Source: Pseudomonadota bacterium (lineage in GTDB: Bacteria; Pseudomonadota; Alphaproteobacteria; Rhizobiales; Rhizobiaceae). From it: a stretch of 5,549 nucleotides of DNA. The stretch covers positions 1 to 5,549 of the forward strand of contig JAEWFU010000521.1 in assembly GCA_023388675.1 (NCBI GenBank), given 5' to 3'. The position numbers and the translations under genes are program-made. The notes below the pieces were generated by a model that saw nothing but the letters and a program-made list of their open reading frames with translations, was not told where the DNA came from and did no database searches. Below are positions 1 to 5,334 of this stretch, one piece after another (the first letter of the stretch is position 1; each line of letters begins with the position of its first letter).

Positions 1-783
1 TCGCATGTCGACGGCCGCGTGTTCGAGATGAGCCCTGAACGTTCCATCGAGATACAGGGTCTGCTCGATTCCGACATCCAGATGCAGCTCGACGAGTGCG
101 TGGCGCTTCCCGCCTCCGAAAACGAGATCGAGCGCGGCATGGAACTGTCGCTGCGCTGGGCGGAGCGTTGCAAGACCGCTTTCGGCGACCAGCCGGCGAG
201 GGCGATGTTCGGCATCGTGCAGGGCGGCGACGTGCCCGCGCTGCGTGAACGCTCCGCGCTCGCGCTCAAGGCAATGGACCTGAAGGGGTATGCGGTCGGC
301 GGCCTTGCAGTGGGCGAGCCGCAGGAGGTGATGCTCGATATGCTGGGCGTCACTTGCCCGCTGTTGCCGGCCGAAAAGCCGCGTTACCTGATGGGCGTGG
401 GCACGCCCGACGACATCCTCAAATCAGTCGCGCGGGGTATCGACATGTTCGACTGCGTGATGCCGACCCGCGCCGGCCGGCATGGCCTCGCCTACACGAG
501 GCGCGGCAAGGTGAACCTGCGCAATGCGCGCCACGCGGACGACCCGCGGCCGCTCGACGAGGAAAGCGATTGCCCGGCAGCGACAGACTATTCGCGCGCC
601 TACCTGCACCATCTGGTGAAATCGGGCGAGGCGCTCGGCGCGATGCTGCTAACCTGGAACAATCTTGCCTACTACCAGCGCCTGATGGCCGACATTCGCG
701 CGGCGATCGAGGAAGGCAAATTTGCCGACCGCGCCGCGGAAATCTCCGAAGGCTGGGCAAAAGGCGACCTGCCGCCGCTGTAG
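1..783 (+). CDS. tgt: Queuine/preQ1 tRNA-guanine transglycosylase, 5'-truncated by window edge
   Basis: Exchanges guanine-34 of GU(N)-anticodon tRNAs for preQ1, a step of queuosine biosynthesis in the cytoplasm. The frame is open from base 1 (S-H-V-D-G-R-V-F-E-M-S-P-E-R-S), so the GTG at 19 is an internal valine and not the start. About 115 N-terminal residues, including the general-acid Asp of the SGGFQ-type motif, lie upstream. Visible in the 260 codons present: DEC (residue 31, equal to Asp156/Cys158 of the Zymomonas enzyme), FGIVQGG (Gln203 equivalent at residue 74), GGLAVGE (the bacterial Val233 typical of preQ1 users), and GIDMFDCVMPTRAGRHG, whose FDC Asp (residue 151, nt 451) is the nucleophile. 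The C-terminal zinc site is degraded: the C-C-C-H ligands read Ser, Cys, Ala, Asn (nt 565, 571, 580, 658). The rest aligns without gaps, so the protein looks intact. In relatives queA often lies just upstream, which cannot be seen here. Confidence 0.97.
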   Translation, partial: SHVDGRVFEMSPERSIEIQGLLDSDIQMQLDECVALPASENEIERGMELSLRWAERCKTAFGDQPARAMFGIVQGGDVPALRERSALALKAMDLKGYAVGGLAVGEPQEVMLDMLGVTCPLLPAEKPRYLMGVGTPDDILKSVARGIDMFDCVMPTRAGRHGLAYTRRGKVNLRNARHADDPRPLDEESDCPAATDYSRAYLHHLVKSGEALGAMLLTWNNLAYYQRLMADIRAAIEEGKFADRAAEISEGWAKGDLPPL

Positions 784-796
784 TCCTTGCCAATCC

Positions 797-840
797 AAAA
801 GCGAGGCAGGCAGCCTAATCTTTGGGCTGATCGGGCTTTT
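797..840 (+). terminator. Weak candidate terminator after tgt
   Basis: Fourteen bases after the tgt stop, AAAAGC (797-802) can pair with GCTTTT (835-840), and inside it CAGCC (811-815) can pair with GGCTG (825-829). The structure ends in a run of four T. The stems are short and interrupted, so this is only a plausible end for the tgt transcript. The nearby palindrome CCGCCGGCGG has no T-run directly after it. Confidence 0.3.
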
Positions 841-875
841 CGTGCCGCCGGCGGCCGGATGCCCTCCGTTTTTAC

Positions 876-904
876 TTGATTTTACTCCCGCGGCTCATTG
901 TTAT
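876..904 (+). promoter_or_regulatory. Candidate sigma-70 type promoter for the ATP-grasp/Anbu operon
   Basis: TTGATT (876-881) and TGTTAT (899-904) each match four of six bases of the -35 and -10 consensus, with a 17-base spacer. Transcription would begin near 911, just before the ribosome binding site. If this promoter is real, the ATG at 903 lies inside the -10 box and cannot be the start of the downstream gene. The call rests on consensus matching alone. Confidence 0.35.
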
Positions 905-910
905 GGAGCG

Positions 911-919
911 GAGAGGGAG
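911..919 (+). promoter_or_regulatory. Shine-Dalgarno sequence that decides the TTG start at 927
   Basis: The purine run GAGAGGGAG ends seven bases before TTG 927. The other in-frame starts, TTG 876 and ATG 903, have no purine-rich motif in front of them. This supports translation beginning at 927 with M-V-A-F-D-E-M. Confidence 0.6.
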
Positions 920-926
920 TATCCGC

Positions 927-2339
927 TTGGTTGCATTCGATGAAATGCGCCCGCACGGAAACGGGCTGAGACAACCTTACGCCGGCTATGACGGCTGGCT
1001 GCAAACGCAAGACCCCGCCCGCCTAACTGAAAAGATGCAGGACGCCGAGCGCGTCTTCAGGCGCACCGGCATCACCTTCGCTGTGTACGGCCAGGAGGAA
1101 GCGGCCGAGCGCCTCATCCCGTTCGACATCGTGCCGCGCATCATCTCGGGCGCCGAGTGGCGCCGGCTGACCCAGGGCATCGAGCAGCGCGTTCAGGCGC
1201 TGAACGCGTTCCTGGACGACATCTACCATCGCCAGGAAATCCTGCGGGCCGGGCGCATCCCGCGCGAGCTGATTGCGGCCAACGAGGCGTTTCTGCCGGA
1301 GATGATCGGGGTGCGGCCGCCGGCCGGCGTCTATACCCACATCATCGGCGTCGACATCGTGCGCACCGGCGAGAACGAGTTCTTCGTGCTGGAGGACAAT
1401 GCGCGCACGCCGTCCGGCGTCTCATACATGATCGAGAACCGGGAGACGATGATGCAGCTCTTCCCGGAGCTGTTCCAGGCGGTGAAGGTGCGGCCGGTCG
1501 AAAACTATCCGCAGCTTCTGCGCCAGTCGCTTTCGGCGGTTGCGCCGCGTGGGGCGGAGGGGGCGCCGACCGTCGCGGTGCTGACACCCGGCAGCTACAA
1601 CTCCGCCTATTTCGAGCACGCATTCCTCGCCGACCAGATGGGTGTCGAGCTGGTCGAGGGGCACGACCTGCGGGTCGTCGACGGCCATGTCGCGATGCGC
1701 ACGACGCAGGGCTACAAGCGCATCGACGTGCTCTACCGCCGCGTCGACGACGACTATCTCGACCCGCTGACCTTCAATCCGGATTCGGCACTGGGCGTGC
1801 CGGGCATCATGGACGTCTTCCGCGCCGGCAACATCACCATCGCCAACGCGCCGGGCACGGGTATCGCCGACGACAAGGCGATATATTCCTATATGCCCGA
1901 GATCGTGGAGTTCTATACGGGCCGCAAGGCGATCCTCGGCAACATCCCGACATGGCGCTGCTCCGAGGCCGACAGTCTCAAATATGTGCTCGAGCACCTC
2001 GACGAGCTGGTCGTAAAGGAGGTCCACGGCTCTGGCGGCTACGGCATGCTGGTGGGGCCAACCGCATCGAAGAAGGAGTGCGAGGCCTTCGCAGCGAAGC
2101 TCAAGGCCAAGCCTTCCAACTACATCGCCCAGCCGACGCTGGCGCTGTCCACCTGCCCGATCCTGGCCGAGAAGGGCCTTGCACCGCGCCATGTCGACCT
2201 GCGGCCCTTCGTGCTCGTCTCCGACCGCATCCGTATCGTTCCCGGCGGCCTGACGCGGGTGGCGCTGAGGGAGGGTTCGCTGGTGGTGAACTCGTCGCAA
2301 GGGGGAGGGACGAAGGATACGTGGGTGTTGGATGATTGA
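927..2339 (+). CDS. Circularly permuted ATP-grasp protein (COG2308, DUF404/DUF407)
   Basis: Predicted ATP-dependent carboxylate-amine (amide/peptide) ligase of 470 residues, about the family's usual length; the natural substrate is not known. Hallmarks, numbered from TTG 927: FRRTGITFAVYGQEE and RLIPFDIVPRIISGAEW near the N-terminus; LEDNARTPSGVSYM at about 155-168, the acidic metal/ATP-binding stretch; VLTPGSYNSAYFEH in the middle; NAPGTGIADDKAIYSYMPEI; the glycine-rich nucleotide loop VKEVHGSGGYGM at about 363-374; and the standard C-terminus NSSQGGGTKDTWVLDD. TTG 927 is preferred because a good Shine-Dalgarno precedes it and the protein then begins VAFDEM, as I recall for homologues; ATG 903 (eight residues longer) and TTG 876 are alternatives. 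It heads an operon with alpha-E, transglutaminase-like and Anbu genes. A four-helix-bundle element now follows its stop codon directly, where relatives would be expected to go straight into the alpha-E gene. Confidence 0.94.
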   Translation: MVAFDEMRPHGNGLRQPYAGYDGWLQTQDPARLTEKMQDAERVFRRTGITFAVYGQEEAAERLIPFDIVPRIISGAEWRRLTQGIEQRVQALNAFLDDIYHRQEILRAGRIPRELIAANEAFLPEMIGVRPPAGVYTHIIGVDIVRTGENEFFVLEDNARTPSGVSYMIENRETMMQLFPELFQAVKVRPVENYPQLLRQSLSAVAPRGAEGAPTVAVLTPGSYNSAYFEHAFLADQMGVELVEGHDLRVVDGHVAMRTTQGYKRIDVLYRRVDDDYLDPLTFNPDSALGVPGIMDVFRAGNITIANAPGTGIADDKAIYSYMPEIVEFYTGRKAILGNIPTWRCSEADSLKYVLEHLDELVVKEVHGSGGYGMLVGPTASKKECEAFAAKLKAKPSNYIAQPTLALSTCPILAEKGLAPRHVDLRPFVLVSDRIRIVPGGLTRVALREGSLVVNSSQGGGTKDTWVLDD

Positions 2340-2353
2340 AATGAGTGAGTAGC

Positions 2354-2382
2354 GAATAGTGAGTAGGGAATAGTGAGTAGTG
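2354..2382 (+). repeat. Left inverted-repeat arm (tandem 14-mers)
   Basis: Two tandem 14-mers, GAATAGTGAGTAGG (2354-2367) and GAATAGTGAGTAGT (2368-2381), differ only at the last base. A third, diverged copy matching at 10 of 14 positions precedes them at 2340-2353, directly abutting the ATP-grasp stop codon. Bases 2354-2382 match the reverse complement of 2778-2806 at 27 of 29 positions, and 2368-2382 match it exactly over 15 bp. Confidence 0.92.
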
Positions 2383-2391
2383 GGGGAAATC

Positions 2392-2769
2392 TTGGAAACG
2401 CCTGTCAAATCCTATCGGGATTTGCGCGTCTGGAAGATGTCCATGGATATGGCCGTCGATTGCTACGGAGTGACAAAGACGTTTCCTGTCACTGAGAACT
2501 ACGGCCTCACATCGCAGATCAGACGATCTTCGGCATCGATCGCCGCCAATATAGCCGAGGGGTACGGGAGGGAGCACACATCGTCATTCATCCAGTTTCT
2601 TCGTATTTCGCAAGGTTCGCTGAAAGAGCTGGAGACGCATGTCATCTTGTCCGAACGAGTCGGATTGATGGCGGTTTCCGATGCGGATCGGTTGCTCGAA
2701 CAGGCAGGCGACCTGGGAAAGATGCTGCGGGCGATGATCCGCAGTCTTCAAGGAAAGCTACGAAGATGA
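2392..2769 (+). CDS. Four-helix bundle protein, S23 / 23S rRNA intervening-sequence family
   Basis: Small all-helical protein of 125 residues from TTG 2392, or 129 from GTG 2380. The family signature is plain: SYRDLRVWKMSMDMAVDCY opening helix 1, YGLTSQIRRSSASIAANIAEGYGR across helix 2, then FIQFLRISQGSLKELETHV in helix 3 and a closing helix. Relatives are encoded in 23S rRNA intervening sequences and resemble Avd, the accessory protein of diversity-generating retroelements; they form oligomeric bundles and may bind nucleic acid, but the biochemical role is unresolved. TTG 2392 is preferred because the protein then begins M-E-T-P-V-K-S-Y-R-D-L, close to the usual family start, with GGGGGA four bases upstream. 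GTG 2380 lies inside the left repeat with AGGGA ten bases upstream and is possible. Its lower G+C and flanking inverted repeats mark it as foreign to the operon. The reading frame is intact, so it may still be expressed by operon read-through. Confidence 0.9.
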   Translation: METPVKSYRDLRVWKMSMDMAVDCYGVTKTFPVTENYGLTSQIRRSSASIAANIAEGYGREHTSSFIQFLRISQGSLKELETHVILSERVGLMAVSDADRLLEQAGDLGKMLRAMIRSLQGKLRR

Positions 2770-2777
2770 CGCGCTTT

Positions 2778-2806
2778 CACTACTCACTATTCACTATTCA
2801 CTATTC
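2778..2806 (-). repeat. Right inverted-repeat arm (tandem 7-mers)
   Basis: On the + strand this reads CACTACTC followed by three perfect ACTATTC heptads at 2786-2792, 2793-2799 and 2800-2806. It is the reverse complement of the left arm with two mismatches, one of which would be a G-U pair in RNA. It begins eight bases after the four-helix-bundle stop codon and ends about 20 bases before the alpha-E start. Confidence 0.92.
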
Positions 2807-2811
2807 CCGCT

Positions 2812-2824
2812 GTCGCGGAGCGAC
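2812..2824 (+). promoter_or_regulatory. Small hairpin carrying the alpha-E ribosome binding site
   Basis: GTCGC (2812-2816) and GCGAC (2820-2824) are perfect inverted repeats around a three-base GGA loop. The Shine-Dalgarno GGAG (2817-2820) lies in the loop and first stem base, seven bases before ATG 2828. It fixes the alpha-E start. Whether the hairpin tunes translation cannot be told from sequence. Confidence 0.4.
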
Positions 2825-2827
2825 CTG

Positions 2828-3769
2828 ATGCTTCTCGGTCGCACGGCCAACGGCCTCTACTGGATGACGCGCTATATCGAGCGGGTCGAGAATATGGCGC
2901 GCATCGTCGATGCGGGGCTGCGGCTGGCGCTGACGCGCACGGACTCTTCGGCCGACGAGTGGGCGTCCGTGGTTATGAGCGCCGGCGCGGATCAGGCGTT
3001 TCGCGAGCGACACAGCGAATACACGGCCGATACGGTCTCCGATTTTCTCCTGCGCGACGTGACCAACCCGTCGAGCGTGCTTTCGTCTATCGAGACGGCG
3101 CGTACCAATGCGCGCATGGTGCGTACCGCACTGACGCGCGAAACCTGGGAAAGCATCAACGAGGCGTGGATGACATGCCGGCGGGTGCTGGCCGCACCCA
3201 TCGACCAGCGAGAGCTTCCCAAGATCCTCGATGCCATCAAGCGCGAGACGGCACTGATCCGGGGCGCGTTCCACGGCACGATGCTGCGCAACGAGATCTT
3301 CGACTTCGCTCAGCTCGGCATCTATGTGGAGCGGGCCGACAACACCGCGCGCATCCTCGACGTGAAATACTACGTGCTGTTGCCTTCGATTTCCTGGGTG
3401 GGCTCGTCGCTGGACAACTACCAGTGGGAATCGATCCTGCGCTCGGTTTCGGCCCACCGGTCCTACCGCTGGGTGTACGAGGCCGACTACAAGCCCACAA
3501 ACATCGCCGATTTCCTGATCCTCAACCGGCGCATGCCGCGATCGCTCGCCTATTGCTATCAGATGATCGCGGAAAGCCTGGATTTCCTTGCCGAAGACTA
3601 TGGCGAGCGGCATGTCTGCCACGGCACGCTGGCGGACATCAAAGCGAAGCTGAAACCCGGCAGCATCGCCTCCATCTTCGACGGCGGGCTGCACGAATTC
3701 CTCGGCGACTTCATCCGCAGCAACAACAGGCTGGGCAACGAGGTTGCCGAGAACTACCGGTTCTTCTGA
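2828..3769 (+). CDS. Alpha-E domain protein (DUF403, COG2307)
   Basis: All-helical protein of 313 residues, a full-length alpha-E family member. The fold has an internal duplication that can be read directly: ERVENMAR at residues 18-25 and ERADNTAR at residues 168-175. The N-terminus GRTANGLYWMTRYIERVEN is diagnostic, and NEIFDFAQLGIYVERADN marks the second half. The family is nearly always encoded beside, or fused to, the circularly permuted ATP-grasp protein, so it is inferred to act as its partner, perhaps in substrate handling; no reaction has been assigned. ATG 2828 has GGAG seven bases upstream. Its TGA overlaps the ATG of the next gene by one base (TGATG, 3767-3771), which suggests translational coupling. 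It is separated from its ATP-grasp partner only by the inserted four-helix-bundle element. Confidence 0.96.
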   Translation: MLLGRTANGLYWMTRYIERVENMARIVDAGLRLALTRTDSSADEWASVVMSAGADQAFRERHSEYTADTVSDFLLRDVTNPSSVLSSIETARTNARMVRTALTRETWESINEAWMTCRRVLAAPIDQRELPKILDAIKRETALIRGAFHGTMLRNEIFDFAQLGIYVERADNTARILDVKYYVLLPSISWVGSSLDNYQWESILRSVSAHRSYRWVYEADYKPTNIADFLILNRRMPRSLAYCYQMIAESLDFLAEDYGERHVCHGTLADIKAKLKPGSIASIFDGGLHEFLGDFIRSNNRLGNEVAENYRFF

Positions 3770-4563
3770 TGCTGCTGAAGATTTCCCATCGAACGGTTTA
3801 TTCCTACGACGCGCCGGTGCCCTATGCACTGCAGCGCATTCGCCTGTCGCCGCCCAATGGCGGCACGCAGACGGTTCACTCCTGGTCGCTGGAGGTGGCC
3901 GGCGCGACCGAGGAGGTGCGCTTCTTCGATCAGTTCGGCAACGATACGCGGCTGCTGAGCGTTTCGGGCGAACCGCATGCGATCGAGATCGCGGCGAGCG
4001 GCGAGGTCGAGGTGCGCGATACGGCAGGCGTGACGGGCGCGCATTCCGGCTTCGCGCCGCTGTGGCTGTTCGAGCGCCCCACGTCGCTGACGACGGCCGG
4101 GCCGCAGATCGATGAAATCGCGCAAAATATCGAGGGCGGAGACGGCCTCGCGAGGCTGCATGCGCTTTCGGCGGCGATCCGCGACAGGGTCGCCTATACG
4201 GTCGGCGCGACCAATCCGGCCACCAGTGCCGAGGATGCCGTGACGCAGGGCGAGGGGGTCTGCCAGGATCATTCGCACGTCTTCCTCGCCGCCGCGCGCA
4301 GCCTTGGCTTTCCTGCCCGCTATGTGAGCGGCTACCTGCGCCTCGACGATACGGTCGAGCAGGTGGCGACCCATGCCTGGGCGGAGGCCCATGTAGCGGG
4401 GCTCGGCTGGGTCGGCTTCGACGTCTCCAACGGCATATCGCCCGACGAGCGCTATGTGCGGCTCGCGATCGGGCGAGACTATCGCGACGCGATGCCGGTT
4501 TCGGGCATTAGGCTGGGCCAGGCGCAGGAACGGCTTGAAGTTCACATCACTGTCGAGCAGTAA
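3769..4563 (+). CDS. Transglutaminase-like cysteine protease (COG1305)
   Basis: Cytoplasmic-type protein of 264 residues with no signal peptide or membrane segment. The N-terminal part (MLLKISHRTVYSYDAPVPYALQ onward) is the beta-rich bacterial transglutaminase N-terminal domain, with RIRLSPP a typical family motif. The papain-like core follows with a complete triad: Cys165 in GEGVCQDHSHVF (nt 4261), His202 in ATHAWAEAHV (nt 4372) and Asp218 in WVGFDVSNG (nt 4420). Bacterial members of this group are usually taken to be peptidases or amide hydrolases rather than protein cross-linkers. The open frame extends far upstream inside the alpha-E gene, but ATG 3769 is chosen because the family N-terminus starts there and it overlaps the alpha-E stop as TGATG. 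A role in cutting or moving an amide bond made by the ATP-grasp/alpha-E pair is an inference from gene order. Confidence 0.95.
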   Translation: MLLKISHRTVYSYDAPVPYALQRIRLSPPNGGTQTVHSWSLEVAGATEEVRFFDQFGNDTRLLSVSGEPHAIEIAASGEVEVRDTAGVTGAHSGFAPLWLFERPTSLTTAGPQIDEIAQNIEGGDGLARLHALSAAIRDRVAYTVGATNPATSAEDAVTQGEGVCQDHSHVFLAAARSLGFPARYVSGYLRLDDTVEQVATHAWAEAHVAGLGWVGFDVSNGISPDERYVRLAIGRDYRDAMPVSGIRLGQAQERLEVHITVEQ

Positions 4564-4595
4564 TCAGGTTTGCTGAAACGCCGAAGTGCCTGATT
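4562..4595 (+). promoter_or_regulatory. Inverted repeat filling the gap before Anbu
   Basis: AATCAGG (4562-4568) and CCTGATT (4589-4595) are a perfect 7-bp inverted repeat around a 20-base loop. It starts within the TAA stop codon of the protease gene and ends one base before the Anbu ATG, so it covers the whole intergenic gap. It could be an mRNA stem-loop controlling Anbu translation, or an operator-like site. There is no T-run to make it a terminator. Confidence 0.45.
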
Positions 4596-4596
4596 C

Positions 4597-5325
4597 ATGA
4601 CCTATTGCGTGGGCCTCAAGATCGACCGCGGTCTCGTCTTCATGTCGGACACGCGCACCAATGCCGGAGTCGACTCGATCTCGACCTTCCGCAAGATGTA
4701 TACGTGGGAGATCCCGGGAGAACGGGTGCTCGTGCTGCTCGCGGCCGGCAATCTGGCGACGACGCAGGCCGTGGTGAGCCTGCTCGACGAGCGCTCCAAG
4801 GCGCCCGAGGAGCGGGAGCCGTCGATCCTGAAGACGCCGTCCATGTACCAGACCGCGCGGCTGGTGGGCGACACGGTCAAGGAAGTGATCTCCAACTCGG
4901 CTCCGGTCGGCCAGAGCGCCGACGCTTTCGGCGCCTCCTTCATTCTGGGCGGGCAGATCAAGGGCACCGAGCCGCGGCTTTTCCTGGTCTATCCGGAAGG
5001 CAATTTCATCGAGGTGAGCGACGACACGCCGTTCTTTCAGATCGGCGAAACGAAATACGGCAAGCCGATTCTCGTTCGCGCCTACGATCCGTCGATGACC
5101 TTAGCCGAAACCGTCAAGCTGCTGATGGTGTCGTTCGATTCTACGGTGAAGTCGAACCTCTCGGTGGGCCTGCCGCTCGACCTGCTGTTTTACGAGCGCG
5201 ATACGTTCGCGGTGACCTATAGAAGGCGCATCGGCTCCGACGACGCTTATTATCGGGAGATTTCCGAGGGTTGGTCGGATGCGCTCAAGTCTGCTTTCAA
5301 GAGTTTGCCCGATTTCAAGCCGTAG
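4597..5325 (+). CDS. anbu: Anbu, bacterial proteasome-type Ntn-hydrolase (COG3484)
   Basis: Proteasome beta-subunit homologue of 242 residues, a normal length for Anbu. The start MTYCVGLKI puts Thr2 in position to become the N-terminal nucleophile once Met is removed, which fixes ATG 4597 as the start. The other proteasome catalytic positions are present: Asp18 in SDTRTNAG (nt 4648) and Lys33 in TFRKMY (nt 4693), matching Asp17 and Lys33 of beta subunits. Anbu assembles into ring or open-ring structures, but published work shows weak or no standard peptidase activity, so the target is unknown. It is the last gene of the operon, 33 bp after the protease gene. No good Shine-Dalgarno is visible (only GAAG about ten bases upstream), and the gap is occupied by an inverted repeat. 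Seven bases after its stop the insertion sequence begins, so any native terminator has been displaced. Confidence 0.96.
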   Translation: MTYCVGLKIDRGLVFMSDTRTNAGVDSISTFRKMYTWEIPGERVLVLLAAGNLATTQAVVSLLDERSKAPEEREPSILKTPSMYQTARLVGDTVKEVISNSAPVGQSADAFGASFILGGQIKGTEPRLFLVYPEGNFIEVSDDTPFFQIGETKYGKPILVRAYDPSMTLAETVKLLMVSFDSTVKSNLSVGLPLDLLFYERDTFAVTYRRRIGSDDAYYREISEGWSDALKSAFKSLPDFKP

Positions 5326-5334
5326 CGGGACCTA

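Larger units (their letters stand above)
2340..2806 (+). mobile_element. Putative IVS-like element: four-helix-bundle ORF between inverted heptad repeats
   Basis: About 467 bp lie between the ATP-grasp stop (2339) and the short leader of the alpha-E gene. It consists of a left block of three 14-bp units (2340-2381), an S23-type ORF, and a right block of 7-bp units. The outer blocks are inverted copies matching at 27 of 29 positions. A hand count over 2401-2760 gives about 54% G+C, while sampled stretches of the flanking genes run about 65-73%. Removing it would leave about 20 bp between two genes that normally sit in one operon. There is no transposase, and I could not define a target-site duplication. 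Mobility is inferred from repeat structure, composition and position, and from the fact that S23-family ORFs are known inside intervening sequences of bacterial 23S rRNA genes. Confidence 0.6.

Noticed and set aside
843..856. CCGCCGGCGG palindrome as a terminator
   Set aside because: No T-run follows directly; the T-rich stretch at 869-873 is more than a dozen bases away and belongs to the promoter region.
1157..2335. Second-frame + strand open frame inside the ATP-grasp gene
   Set aside because: An Arg/Ala/Gly-rich out-of-frame product with no domain, fully covered by the real gene.
1422..2408. Long minus-strand open frame (about 328 codons) opposite the ATP-grasp gene
   Set aside because: It lies antisense to a well-supported family gene, has no recognisable domain, and is rich in Arg/Ala/His as expected of shadow frames in G+C-rich DNA.
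2340..2806. CRISPR array or diversity-generating retroelement
   Set aside because: The repeats are 7-14 bp without spacers, and although the four-helix-bundle protein resembles Avd there is no reverse transcriptase or template/variable repeat pair in the window.
2959..3768. In-frame upstream extension of the protease gene through the alpha-E gene
   Set aside because: The extension lies in the +1 shadow frame of the alpha-E gene and resembles nothing; the true domain begins at ATG 3769.
2801..3829. Minus-strand open frame of about 342 codons opposite the alpha-E gene
   Set aside because: A shadow of the alpha-E coding sequence that crosses into the protease gene; no domain and no credible start signal.
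3754..4545. Minus-strand open frame of about 263 codons opposite the protease gene
   Set aside because: It mirrors the third positions of a clear transglutaminase-like gene with a full triad; low-complexity Arg-rich product.
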